A stretch of 64,000 nt of DNA from Stomoxys calcitrans (lineage: Eukaryota; Arthropoda; Insecta; Diptera; Muscidae). A program made the position numbers and the translations under genes. Of the stretch, positions 21,101 through 32,034 are shown piece after piece. The first letter of the stretch is position 1, and each line of letters begins with the position of its first letter. Under the pieces are notes generated by a model, which had not been told where the DNA came from, made no database searches, and saw only the letters and a list, made by a program, of their open reading frames with translations. The stretch covers positions 125,087,494 through 125,151,493 of the forward strand of contig NC_081552.1 in assembly GCF_963082655.1 (NCBI RefSeq), read 5' to 3'.

Positions 21101-23154
21101 ATTTTCAGAAACGCCTGATCTCGAAGATGGGTGGTGCGATTAAGCGAAATTTTGTGTGCTCTCATATAGCACCCTAAAAATAAAAATTTGGTATAAAAAT
21201 TTCGGATGGGGTACCTAGGGGGATGCCCCACTCTAAAACCTACCAAACATATATTTAAACCAATCACGACAATATGGGACTCAAATGAAAGGTATTTAGG
21301 ATATGAAAACGTATCTGATATCCAATTGTCAGACCAAGTTCTAGGGGGACCACCCCAACCCCCAAAACACCCCTAAATCGGACATATTTACCGACCATGG
21401 CAATATGGGACTCATATGAAAGCTATTTGCTAGTAGAATACGAATCTGATATCCAAATGTGGGACCAAGTGTTTGGGGGTCGCCTCTCACCAAAAACATC
21501 CCCCAAAGGAGACAAATTTACGACTATAGCAATATGGGTCTCAAATGAAAGGTCTTTGTGAGTAAAGCACGAATTTGATATTAATATTCGGGAAAAGTGT
21601 CTGTGGGGCTATGCCACCCCACAACACCACCCAAATAGTAAGAATTTTCTGACTATTCCAATATGAGGCTCAAATAAGAGGGTTTTTAAAGTGGAACACG
21701 AACCGGATATATATTTTCAAGGCCAACTCACTGAGTGACCGCCCATCCCCCAAAACACTCCCCAAGCCGGTGATGTTTGCCGACTATGGAAATATGGGGC
21801 TCAAATTAAAAGTATGTGGGAGTAGACTACGTATCTGATATCAACATTATGGGCCAACTGTCTATCGGATGTCCCACCACCATAACAACCCCCAAATAGG
21901 ACGTATTTGCTCACCAAAACAATTTGGGTCTTAAAGAGAGGGGAAATAAAAATGCATAGTTTTTAGGGCCAATACCCCAAACCGGACATATTTGCTGACT
22001 TTTGCAATAAGGAGTTTAAATGAGATTAGAAAACGAATTTGTTATCCAATTTTGAGGGCAATGGCAATATGGGGTTCAAATAAATGATATATAGATATAT
22101 GAGAATAGAGTACGTTGCTGATATATTTTCCGGGCTTGGTGTTTGGGGGACCACCCGAATCCCCAAAACACCCCTAAATCGGCCATATTTACCAACCAAG
22201 TCAATGTGGAGCTTAAATGAAAGGTATTGGGGGGGTAGAGCAAGAATTGATACCCACTTTCGGGTCCAATTTTCTGGGGGTCTACCCCTTTCCCAAAATA
22301 TGGGGTTCAAAAAAATGATATATGAGAATAGAGCACGTTGCTGATATATTTTCCGAGCTTAGTGTTTGGGGGACCACCCCAATCCCCAAAACACCCCTAA
22401 ATCGGCCATATATATTGACCATGTCAATGTGGAGATTAAATGAAAGGTATTGGAGTAGAGCAAGAGTTGATATCCACGTTTGGGACCAATGTTCTGGGGG
22501 TCAACTCCTTTCCCAAATTACCCCACAAGCAGCAATTTTTTAGTGACCATCGCAATATGGGGCTCAAATAAAGGTATGTGGGAGTAGTATACGAATTTCA
22601 TATCAAATGTAGGACCATGTATTAAGGGCATCACCCCTTTCCCAAAACATCCCCAATGGGAAAAATTTTTCGACTATGCCAATATGTGGCTCAAATGAAA
22701 GGTATTTGAGATTAGAAAACGAATTCGATAACCTATTTTGGGGCCATGTGTTTGGGTGACGCCTCATCCTGTAAACTCCTCTTAAGCCGATGGCAATATG
22801 GGGTTTAAATAAATGGTATTTGAGAGAAGAGCACGATGCTGATATTTTTTCTGGGCCAAGTATCTGGGGGACCACCTCTTCCCCGAAAACACCACTAAAT
22901 CAGACATCATGATAATATCGGGCTGAAATGAAGTATTTTAAGAATGGAGTACACCTTACATCCAAACTTAAATTCGTATACCAATAAAGATCATATGGGA
23001 TTCAGATAAAGGCACTTATATTGTTAAACTGTTAGTCAAGTTAGCATGGTATTTCACTAAAATATCTTTAATTGTCGAAAATAAATATTCCAAGGAAACT
23101 TTTGTTCCATATAAAGTAAAAGAAAGCGCAGCGGAGCGGGCCCGGGTCAGCTAG
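21101..23154 (+). mobile_element. Non-autonomous Helitron, subfamily 1, 5' truncated
   Basis: Lacks the TC start and begins inside the conserved block AATTTTCAGAAACGCC-like text (21106). It has a degenerate array of about 118-bp units ('CAATATGGG.CTCAAATGAAAG') and ends with AGCGGAGCGGGCCCGGGTCA and GCTAG, followed by T. Confidence 0.75.
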
Positions 23155-23168
23155 TTTTATATATAAGA

Positions 23169-24872
23169 ATAGCTGGACAGGGCCAGCTCCGCTGCGACTT
23201 CTTTCACTCTCTTATTTTATCTGAGCCCTATACTGACACTGGTAGGAAATAAATCCTGTTTTGGGGTGCTGGTACCTTTCAGATATTTCGCCCCAATGTA
23301 GATATTATTTCGTGCTCTACTGCCAAATACTTTTCATTTGAGCCTTATGTTGCTGTGTTTGCTAAATATATCCGGTATGGAGGTATTTTTTGGGATAAAA
23401 TGGACGCCCATTTATCAGATTCGTTATCTAGTCTCAAATACTTTTCATTTGCGCCTCATATTGTCATTATTGGTTTATATTTCCATTTGGCGGGTTTTTA
23501 AGGTGGCGAGGCCCTCCTAGATATCCCACCCTAAATAAGGATATCAAATTTATGTTTTTGAGTTGTTATAAACAAACCAAATTTCGCTTAAATCGCCCCA
23601 TTCATCTCTGAGATCAGACATTTTTGAAAATAGGGTAAAGTGAGGGAGCGCCCATTAGAGTTTGGATGTTAGATTTACTTTATTCTCTTAGTTCTGGTGG
23701 GGGATAAGAGTTGCCAAAGCCTTTGCCCCGAAAGTGGATATTAAATTCAAACATCACATTTAAGCTACATATTGCTATATTCGGTATATATGTCTGGTTT
23801 AGGGAAAGTTTATAAGGTGAGATGGCCCTGAAACACTTGGCCATAAAACAAACACCAGATTTGAGTCCCTTTTTGCCATAATACACAAATATGTCCAGTT
23901 TGAGGAATATGTAGAGTGAGGTGGCCACCCACGCCCTTAGCTCTAAAAAAATATCGGCATCATGATCTACTCTCATATTTCTTTTTTTGAGCCCCAATTG
24001 CCATTGGCTTAGGGAGAGTTTATGGGGTGAGACAACCCCCAAACACTTGGCCTCCAAATTGAATATCAAACTCGTTTTCTACTATCAAATACCTATTATT
24101 TGTGCCCATTATTGCATTAATAGGCAAACATGACCGGTTTGAAGGGAGTTTTGGGGGCGGATACTGAAATAATATCAGTATCGTGCTAGAGCACGATTTT
24201 GTTTGTCATTCAAAATCATATTTCAAAGCTACCACTTTGGATGCCACTTTTTTAAAGATCCAATTTGAGGGTAAAAAGTGTACTACCAAAGACCTTTGAT
24301 TAGTGTCCAAAGATCTTTTATTGGTGTCCTATTCTATCGTGATCGGTCTTCATATATTATTTTTAATTCCTTTTTGTGGGTAGGATAGGGGGAGGTAGAA
24401 TGCCCTCAGACACATCCTTTCATTTGAGTACAATATATTCTCGGTCGTCCTACATGATAGTTTGGTGTTGTTATACGAATACTTGGGAAATTTGGATATC
24501 AAGTTCGTACTCTACTTTTAAATACCTTTCGTTTGATACCCATATTGTCCTAATCGGTAAACATATCCGTGCGGATGGTTTTTGGGGGGTGGGGAGGCCA
24601 ATCAGACACCAAGGGTTTTGGGGTGGAGCGTCACCTCAGGTTATTTAACCCCAACATTTTTTACCAATTTCGAGTTTTTGAGGTACCATAAGGTGGCATA
24701 CAAAATTTCGCTTAAATCAAAAAATGTATTACCCTATTTTCACCGGGAGCCCGAACTCTACCACCTGTGAAAATTTCATGAAAATTGGTTAAGCCGTTTT
24801 TGAGTCTATACGGAACAGATAAACAAACTAACAAACAAAGAAAACGCAACAATTTAATTTTTATATAAAAGA
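23169..24872 (-). mobile_element. Non-autonomous Helitron, subfamily 2
   Basis: On the minus strand it starts TCTTTTATATAAAAATTAAA, has GACTCAAAAACGGCTTAACC, and ends in GCGGAGCTGGCCCTGTCCAGC with TAT where CTAG is expected. Internal text near 24230-24400 matches 60360-60600 in the Helitron at 59345. It lies tail to tail with the preceding Helitron, 14 bp apart. Confidence 0.7.
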
Positions 24873-24889
24873 TGTCGTTGTCAAAATAT

Positions 24890-25043
24890 ATAAAAGAATA
24901 GCGTGACAAGAATAGCGTGAGCTAGAGCTCAATTTACTAAAAATATGTACCAAAAATTTACGAAATTGGTGACTTTTGTGCAGGGCGGATGGATAGACCT
25001 AGAATTAAGAAATTTGTCTTAAAAGATATCTGCTGAAAAGGAA
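24890..25043 (+). repeat. Repeat E fragment
   Basis: 'AGAAATTTGTCTTAAAAGA..TCTGCT' matches 48026-48055 within the repeat E copy at 47773. Short and truncated by the R153-B element. Confidence 0.45.
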
Positions 25044-26650
25044 CAAGTAAAATGGCGTTAACTTCGGCCGGGCCGAACTTTAGATACCCACCACCTCGGG
25101 TATATATGTAAACCACCTTTCATCAAAATTTGGTGAAAATTTCATACCTTATACTCATATACCTCATACCGATCTGAACTATATACGACACGGATGTCGA
25201 AAAGCCGAACATAAGTCACTGTGTCAAATTTCAGTGAAATCGGATTATAAATGCGCCTTTTATGGGGCCAAGACTTTAAATCGAGATATCGGTCTACATG
25301 GCAGCTATATCCATATCTGGACCGATTTGGGCCGAGTTGCATAAACATGTCGAAGAGCCTAACACTAAGCACTATCCCAAATTTCGACGAAATCGGACAA
25401 TAAATGCCTCTTTTATGGGCCCGAAACCTTAAATCCAGAGATCGGTCTATATGGCAGCTGTATTCAAATCTGGACCGATCTGCGCAAAATTGAAGAAGGA
25501 CGTCGAAGAGCCTAACCAAACTCACTGTCTCAAATTTCAGCGACATCGGACAATAAATGCGTCTTTTATGGCCCCAAAACCTAAAACCTAGATATCGGTC
25601 TATATGACAGCTATATCGAAATCTGGACCGATCTGTGCGATATTGCAGAAGTATGTCAAGGGGCTTAACTTTACTCACTGTTCCAAATTTCGGGGACATC
25701 GGGCAATAAATGAGCATTTTATGGGCCCAAAACCATATATCAAGAAATCGGTCTATATGGAAGCTATATCCAAATTTGAACCGATCTGGACCAAATTGAA
25801 CAAATATTTCAAAGGGCCTAACACATCTCACTGTCCCAAATTTCAGCAAAATCGGATAATGAATGTGGCTTTTATGGGCCTTACACCATAAATCGGAGGA
25901 TCGATCTTTATGGCAGCTATATCCAAATCTGGACTGATCTGAGCCAAATTGACGAAGGATGTCGATGGGCCTTACACAATTCACTGCCCCGAATTTCAGC
26001 AAAATCGGATAATAAATGTGGCTTTTGTGGGCCTAAGACCCTAAACCGGAGGATCGGTCTATATGGCAGCTATATCCAAATCTGAACCGATCTGGACCAA
26101 ATTAAAGAAACATGTCAAAGGGCCTAAGACAACTCACTGTCCCAAATTTCACTGAAATCGGACCATAAATGTAGCTTTTATGGGCCTTAGACCCTAAATC
26201 GGAGGATCGGTTTATATGGCAGCTATATCCAAATCTGGACCGATCTGAGCCAAATTGACAAGGGATGTCGAAGGGCCTAACACAACTGATTGTCCCAAAT
26301 TTCAACAAAATCGGATAATAAATGTGGCTTTTATGGGCCTAAGACCCTAAATCGGCGGATCGGTCTATATGGGGGCTATATCAAGATATAGTCCGATAAA
26401 GCTCATCTTCGAACTTAACCTGCTTATGGACAAAAAAAGACTCTGTGCAAAATTTCAGCTCAATATCTCTATTTTTAAAGACTGTAGCGTGATTTCAACA
26501 GACAGACGGACGGACATGGCTAGATCGTCTTAGATTTTTACGCTGATCAAGAATATATATACTTTATAGGGTCGGAAATTGATATTTCGATGTGTTGCAA
26601 ACGGAATGACAAAATGAATATACCCCCATCCTTCGGTGGTGGGTATAAAA
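25044..26650 (+). repeat. R153-B element, full length, with eight-step 153-bp array
   Basis: Left end CAAGTAAAATGGCGTTAAC with the dyad TTCGGCCGGGCCGAA and ATACCCACCACCTCGGG. The phrase GGTCTATATGGCAGCTATATC (or a near variant) starts at 25291, 25444, 25597, 25750, 25903, 26056, 26209 and 26362: exactly 153 bp each time. It then has CAACAGACAGACGGACGGAC (26489) and the terminal hairpin TATACCCCCATCCTTCGG with GGTGGGTATAAAAA. Because 153 = 3 x 51, one minus-strand frame stays open for 286 codons with a 51-residue repeat. I regard that frame as a by-product, not a gene. Confidence 0.9.
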
Positions 26651-27993
26651 ATTGGAAAAATAGTACTGTTAAAGGGAGAAAACATACGTTTAGTACCGCA
26701 ATTGGTACCATTTGGTATTTTCTTTATAGATGGAGCTACAGGTCTGAAATTTTGCATGTAGTTACTAGGAAATATATGATGGTTTACTAAACGATCTATT
26801 CAAAATTCATTCATTTGGTAAAAAAATTTGTACTATTTGGAACTTTCTTCATAGATGTATTTACAGGTTTGAAATTTGGCAAGAAGATACAACGAGGAAA
26901 AATATGAAGAGTGACTGAATGATCTATTTAAAATTTGAACATTTTGGTACCATAATTGGTGGATGGAGCTAGAGGTCTGAAATTTGACATGTAGGTACAA
27001 CGCGGAATAATATAATGACTAATTGATCTTTTTAATTTGACAAAAAAGTCTTGGCAAAAATACGACATGTTGAAGAAAACGTAGGTGCAATTTGTACCTT
27101 GAAAGTATATATTGGGAGACAGGAAGATATTTTTTATTCGTGCATTTAGGTACTCAATCGTTCAAAATGGTACTTTTTTTACAGAGTTATCTAAGGCTCT
27201 CAAAGTTGGGATACATCTATACCTCGGGCGATCAGAAGATTTTTTTCAAACAGAACATTAGGACTAAGATATACAAAATTTTACTTTTTCTACAAGTTAA
27301 GCTAGATCACTTAACATTTGGAATCGAGTACACCTTAATATTAAAATAAGGAGGCTAGAAGATTTGTTTTTAATTCGTGCATTTAGGTACTAAAACATAC
27401 AAAATGGTATTTTCTTTACAGAGTGATATTAAGCTCCATAATTGGGATACAGCTATACGTTGCCGAAGCAGACCGCCGGAATGGTAGATGTAAATAAATA
27501 CATTCATGAAAATAGAATTAAGAATGTTTGTGTTACATCGTTTAAGTCTACAAAGTCTAGCTCCATAAAAATTCAATATTGTTTGCTTTAGTACATAAAT
27601 ATACGAATATCAGATATAATTTCTAATCACTCAATATATATTGTCAAAGTGTAACTATATCCCGAGTTTCAGAGTACCAGCTCAATACATCAGGAAAGTG
27701 CCATTTTGTTCGTTTTAGTACCTAATTGTAAAAATTAAAACAAAATTTTCTAGTTACCCACAATATACCGTCGTGTAACTGAATCTCAAATTTGAGAACT
27801 TTAGAAATTAAATGAACGAATTTCAAAAAATCTTCTACTTTGAACGTTTAGGTACCTATTTGTAATTTTTTATTTATTTATGTACACTCGCACAACAAGA
27901 ATATTAAATTCTTATAATAAAAGTACGGGTAACTTCTCCAACAGACCTTCTCCAAAAGACTTTAAACAAAGAATATATAGCTATCCAATACAT
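26651..27993 (+). repeat. Repeat E, long copy (unclassified)
   Basis: Loose tandem array in which variants of 'TTGGTACCATTTGGTA..TTTCTT.ATAGA..GAGCTA.AGGTCTGAAATTTG' recur every 120-180 bp. Near 27450-27490 'GGGATACAGCTATACGTTG ... GACCGCCGGAATGG' matches, inverted, 48800-48835. No coding capacity is recognised. Confidence 0.55.
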
Positions 27994-28723
27994 CTCAGAT
28001 CTTGAATGAATAATTTATTAGATTGAAAAAAAAAAAAAAAAATATATATATATAAAGGGTGATTTTTTTGAGGTTAGGATTTTCATGCATTAGTATTTGA
28101 CAGATCACGTGGGATTTCAGACATGGTGTCAAAGAGAAAGATGCTCAGTATGCTTTGACATTTCATCATGAATAGACTTACTAACGAGCAACGCTTGCAA
28201 ATCATTGAATTTTATTACCAAAATCAGTGTTCGGTTCGAAATGTGTTCATTCACCGTTCAGCGATGAGGCTCATTTCTGGTTGAATGGCTACGTAAATAA
28301 GCAAAATTGCCGCATTTGGAGTGAAGAGCAACCAAAAGCCGTTCAAGAACTGCCCATGCATCCCGAAAAATGCACTGTTTGGTGTGGTTTGTACGCTGGT
28401 GGAATCATTGGACCGTATTTTTTCAAAGATGCTGTTGGACGCAACGTTACGGTGAATGAACACATTTCGAACCGAACACTGATTTTGGTAATAAAATTCA
28501 ATGATTTGCAAGCGTTGCTCGTTAGTAAGTCTATTCATGATGAAATGTCAAAGCATACTGAGCATCTTTCTCTTTGACACCATGTCTGAAATCCCACGTG
28601 ATCTGTCAAATACTAATGCATGAAAATCCTAACCTCAAAAAAATCACCCTTTATATATATATATATATATTTATGAATTTCTAAAAATTTTTTTCAATCT
28701 AATAAATTATCCATTCAAGATCT

Positions 28724-28729
<6 letters not shown>
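27994..28729. repeat. Palindromic duplication around a mariner 5' end
   Basis: The left half (27994-28257) and the reverse complement of 28450-28729 match both inside the element and outside it. The flanking AGATCTTGAATGAATAATTT at 27998 reappears inverted (AAATTATCCATTCAAGATCT) at 28704. Runs of A and TA differ in length between arms. The central 192 bp is single copy. Confidence 0.8.
28053..28653 (+). mobile_element. Rearranged Tc1/mariner-superfamily element
   Basis: Outer ends AAAGGGTGATTTTTTTGAGG face each other next to TA. The left arm encodes the transposase start (MNRLTNEQRLQIIEFYYQN) and then jumps to an internal piece in the centre with SDEAHFWLNGYVNKQNC and PMHPEKCTVWCG, of the IS630/Tc1/mariner catalytic domain. 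The right arm is the 5' end again, inverted, so the true 3' end is missing. It cannot encode a working transposase. Confidence 0.8.

Positions 28730-28773
<44 letters not shown>
28725..28773. repeat. (TA)n microsatellite
   Basis: Uninterrupted TA run of more than 40 bp at the outer edge of the palindrome. Confidence 0.9.
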
Positions 28774-28776
<3 letters not shown>

Positions 28777-28849
28777 AATTAAAAACGGAAAAAAACAAAC
28801 ATTTCAGGCTTTGTAGATTTTAATTTAAAAGAAAAAACTAAAATGAATG

Positions 28850-29702
28850 AATGAAATCGGTCTATATGGCACCTATATCCAAACCCGGACCGATCTGGCG
28901 CAAATTGCAGAAAAATGATGAAGAGCCTAACACAACTCACTGTTCCAAATTTCGGCGAATACCGACAGTAAATGCGCCTTATATGGTCCCAAAACCTTAT
29001 CCAAAACTGTACCGATATGAACCAAAGTAAAGAAGAATGTAGAAGGGCCCAACACAACTCACTGTCCCAAATTTTTGGCAAAATCGGAAAATAAATTGCG
29101 TCTTTTATGGGCCCAAAACCTCAAATCGAGAGATCGGTCTATATGGCAGCTATATCCAAATCTGAACCGATCTGGGCCAAATTGAAGAAGGACGTCGAAA
29201 GGCCTAGTACAACTTACTGTCCCAAATTTCAGCAAAAACGGATAATAAATGTCGCTTTTTCAGCCTAAGACCCTCAATTGGTGGATCGGTCTATATGGCA
29301 GCTATATCCAAATCTGGACCGATCTGGGCCAAATTGAAGAAGGATGTCGAAGGGCCTTACATAACTCACTGACCCAAATTTTTGGCAAAATCGGATAATA
29401 AACGTGGCTTTTATGGGCCCAAGACCCTAAATCGGCGGATCGGTCTATATGGGGGCTATATCAAGATATAGTCTTCTAACTTATGGACAAAAAAGAGTCT
29501 GTGCAAAATTTCAGTTCAATATCTCTATTTTTAAAGACTGTAGCGTGATTTCAACAGACAGACAGACGGGCATACAGACGGACGGACATGGCTAGATCGT
29601 CTTCGATTTTTACTTTATAGGGTCGGAAATGGCTATTTCGATGTGTTGCAAACGGAATGACAAAATGAATATACCCCCATCCTTCGGTGGTGGGTATAAA
29701 AA
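28850..29702 (+). repeat. R153-B element, left end missing
   Basis: Starts inside a 153-bp unit (GAAATCGGTCTATATGGC) and contains about four units, a CAACAGACAGACAGACGGGC run (29553) and the hairpin end with CCTTCGGTGGTGGGTATAAAAA. Confidence 0.82.
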
Positions 29703-31270
29703 TAAATAAAGGTAAGTATATAAGTATAAAATATATAAATGAGCCTTAACATTCATCAACTTAATGCAGTAAAATGTTTCCAAAGTCTAAACTTAGTTGA
29801 TCCGAATAAAAAGAAATTAAGGCAAGTATATAAGAATAAAATATATAAATAAATGAGCCTTAACATTCATTAACTTAATCCAGTAAAATGTTTCCAAAGT
29901 CTGGCAGAGTTACTGAGTAATTGTAGATCGTTAGGAAGTGAGTTCCAGAGACGTACAGTGAATATGAACATATGCCATTCAGAAGCAAGCCTCTCATGAA
30001 TTTTGGATTTATTTTTTACCTCTAATAAATCTGGCGAAACCAATGAATCCATACAGCTATTGTGGTGCCTGCGCCAAGATCAGTTTGTGCTGGAAAGTAA
30101 GCGACTTAAAGTACAACAAGTGTTGCAAGAAGACGTCAAACAGGAATAAATGGTATTCAGAGATGGAGTCGCGCCGTCTTAAGCCAAATACATAACGAGT
30201 AACGCTATTAAAAAATATGTTTACTTTGCGTCTACTTACCGAGTCGCAATTAGCAAACAACTCAGAGCCGTAGAGAATGGTAAGTCTTTGGTAAGAAAAA
30301 GGTAAGACTTTGGCAAGAGAGACCTAACCCGCAGCGGAGTAACCGACTGAGTGGCCCAAAAGCACGCAATTTTGAGGATCCCTGACCAACGACAGAGTCG
30401 ATATGATTATACCAAGTCAGAGTGCTATTAATAACCACGCCCAAGTTCTTTGCATGAAGAACGATTTCCAATCAAGCGTCGTTAATAAATATAAAGACAT
30501 CCCATGAAAAACGAAACAGCCTGATTATAACAACACGCTTGGACTTTACAGGGTTTAAACACAGGCCATTGGCTTTCGCCCACGTGCTGACTCTTGATAG
30601 ATCATGATTTAGCAGATGTATGTTTTCAGCAATCTCTTCCCTCGGACTGCCGATATATATCGTCAGCGTACGTACATCGTCAGCGTACATATATGTGACT
30701 CACAATAAAAAAATTGATTCGCCAAGTCGTTACTGTACAATGGAAAGAGGAAACTTATAACTGACGGACTGAGTGCGGTGTGACAGGTATGACAAAATAA
30801 GACGAACGGACGTAGAAGAAAAATTATAAAGGTGTCTCATCTTATCACATAACAAGGAATGATCCACAGTGTCAAAGGCCTTAGAATGGCCAAGAAGAAC
30901 AAGGAAATTTATATTGTCATTCTCCAAATTGACCTGATCCTCTCAGTGACCTGTGCCAAAACAGTTATGCAGCTGTGGACAGGACAAAACCCGGACTGTC
31001 TAACATATAACTAAGAGTTCTCGTTGAAAAAAGACGGCATTTGCAAATATAGCAATTTCTCCAAGATCTTTGACAAGTAATAAAGAATCGCAATTGGTCT
31101 ACATTCCTTGGAATTCTTAGGCAGTGGGCATGCTTCCACGCTAATTGAAAATAACCCGTGGTCAAAATCCTATTGAAAACATAGGTTACATAAGGAATAA
31201 TAACGACTTTTTCAAAAAAAAATGTGTGTTTACGCGTCGCTGCCAATATCACCCTCACTGTCAAAGCAGC
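29703..31270 (-). pseudogene. Non-LTR retrotransposon reverse transcriptase, broken
   Basis: Minus-strand pieces in order: TTGYFQLAWKHAHCL with a PIPK-like region (31200-30965), LVLLGHSKAFDTVDHSLL (palm motif A, about 30890), MYADDVRTLTIYIGS (catalytic YADD, about 30690-30645), NGLCLNPVKSKRV, and a C-terminal region with HERLASEWHMFIF and TVRLWNSLPNDLQ (about 30000-29930). Frames change and stops occur between pieces, so it is dead. The motif set resembles Jockey/CR1-type elements; the clade is uncertain. The 3' end is duplicated in tandem: about 29709-29790 is repeated at 29820-29905 (GAGCCTTAACATTCAT). Confidence 0.75.
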
Positions 31271-31600
31271 ACTATATCGTCCTCGGTCTTTTGTAAAATG
31301 TTTTTGGACCTAATTTTTCCTTTGGCCACCAAATACTACTTCAAAGTACTTACGTACTATTTAACAGCGTAATGTTGTTGTTTTATACGTACGGTTTTAA
31401 AAAAGTCTTCTAGTCTCCCAATATATGCTTTCAAGGTACCAATTACACCACAATTAGTAGGTTTTCTTTCACTTCTGGTACGATTCCTTGCGACATATCG
31501 TATTTTTGTCAAGACTGTGATAATTCGTATTAAGTTGCTTAATTCTATTGTAGCTGTCCCCGATCGCTCTAGGCGAAGATAAGCTATTTCGTACTATTTA
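31271..31600 (-). repeat. Repeat E remnant and unassigned DNA
   Basis: 31385-31520 reads, inverted, like 27050-27130 of repeat E (CCCAATATATGCTTTCAAGG; GACATATCGTATTTTTG). The rest is unassigned. Confidence 0.4.
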
Positions 31601-31609
31601 GCACTTTTT

Positions 31610-32030
31610 GATACCAATATGCACGAACAGATAATTTTGTCACCCATCACGATCCGCATGGTTAAGGTGCTGGGCCATAGCGGAGTAAGGGGGAAAAAAT
31701 AAGCAGACGATTCGGCGGTGAAGGCCGGACGGCTGCCGTCAATAAACTTGGTTAACTCGAAGCTTTTCGGATCAACGTAGTCCGAGTAAATAGCGTTGGC
31801 TACAAACGAGCATGTAATACTTTGGAACAGCGAAACGGTCGGTGGGAAGGCGAAAATCCTATTGGGAGATCCGGATTGTGAGAAGGCGTGGCTACTACTG
31901 AAAGCAAGCAACCAGAAGGTCAGTATAGCTTTCTTTATCATAACATGATATATAGGACGATGCCTCAAGTGATAGCATGTGTAGGGCAAGATGATGAGAT
32001 GTTGGAGCATTTCCTATATTGGAGCATTTC
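31610..32030 (+). pseudogene. LINE 3' fragment (RNase H/zinc-finger region), copy c
   Basis: Aligns in the same direction with 35575-35960 of the longer LINE copy (ACTGCCGTCAATAA, AACAGCGAAA.GGTCGGT, GATAGCATGTGTAGGGCA, GATGTTGGAGCATTTCC). Frames are broken. It ends abruptly where the inverted copy b begins. Confidence 0.65.
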
Positions 32031-32034
32031 CTAA

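Noticed and set aside
25142..26002. 286-codon minus-strand open frame
   Set aside because: It follows the 153-bp repeat exactly with a 51-residue period and starts and ends within repeat units. It has no domain and reflects the repeat length being a multiple of three.
31594..32010. 138-codon minus-strand frame
   Set aside because: The segment aligns with the plus-strand RNase H/zinc-finger region of the LINE at 35575-35960, so the minus frame is a shadow.
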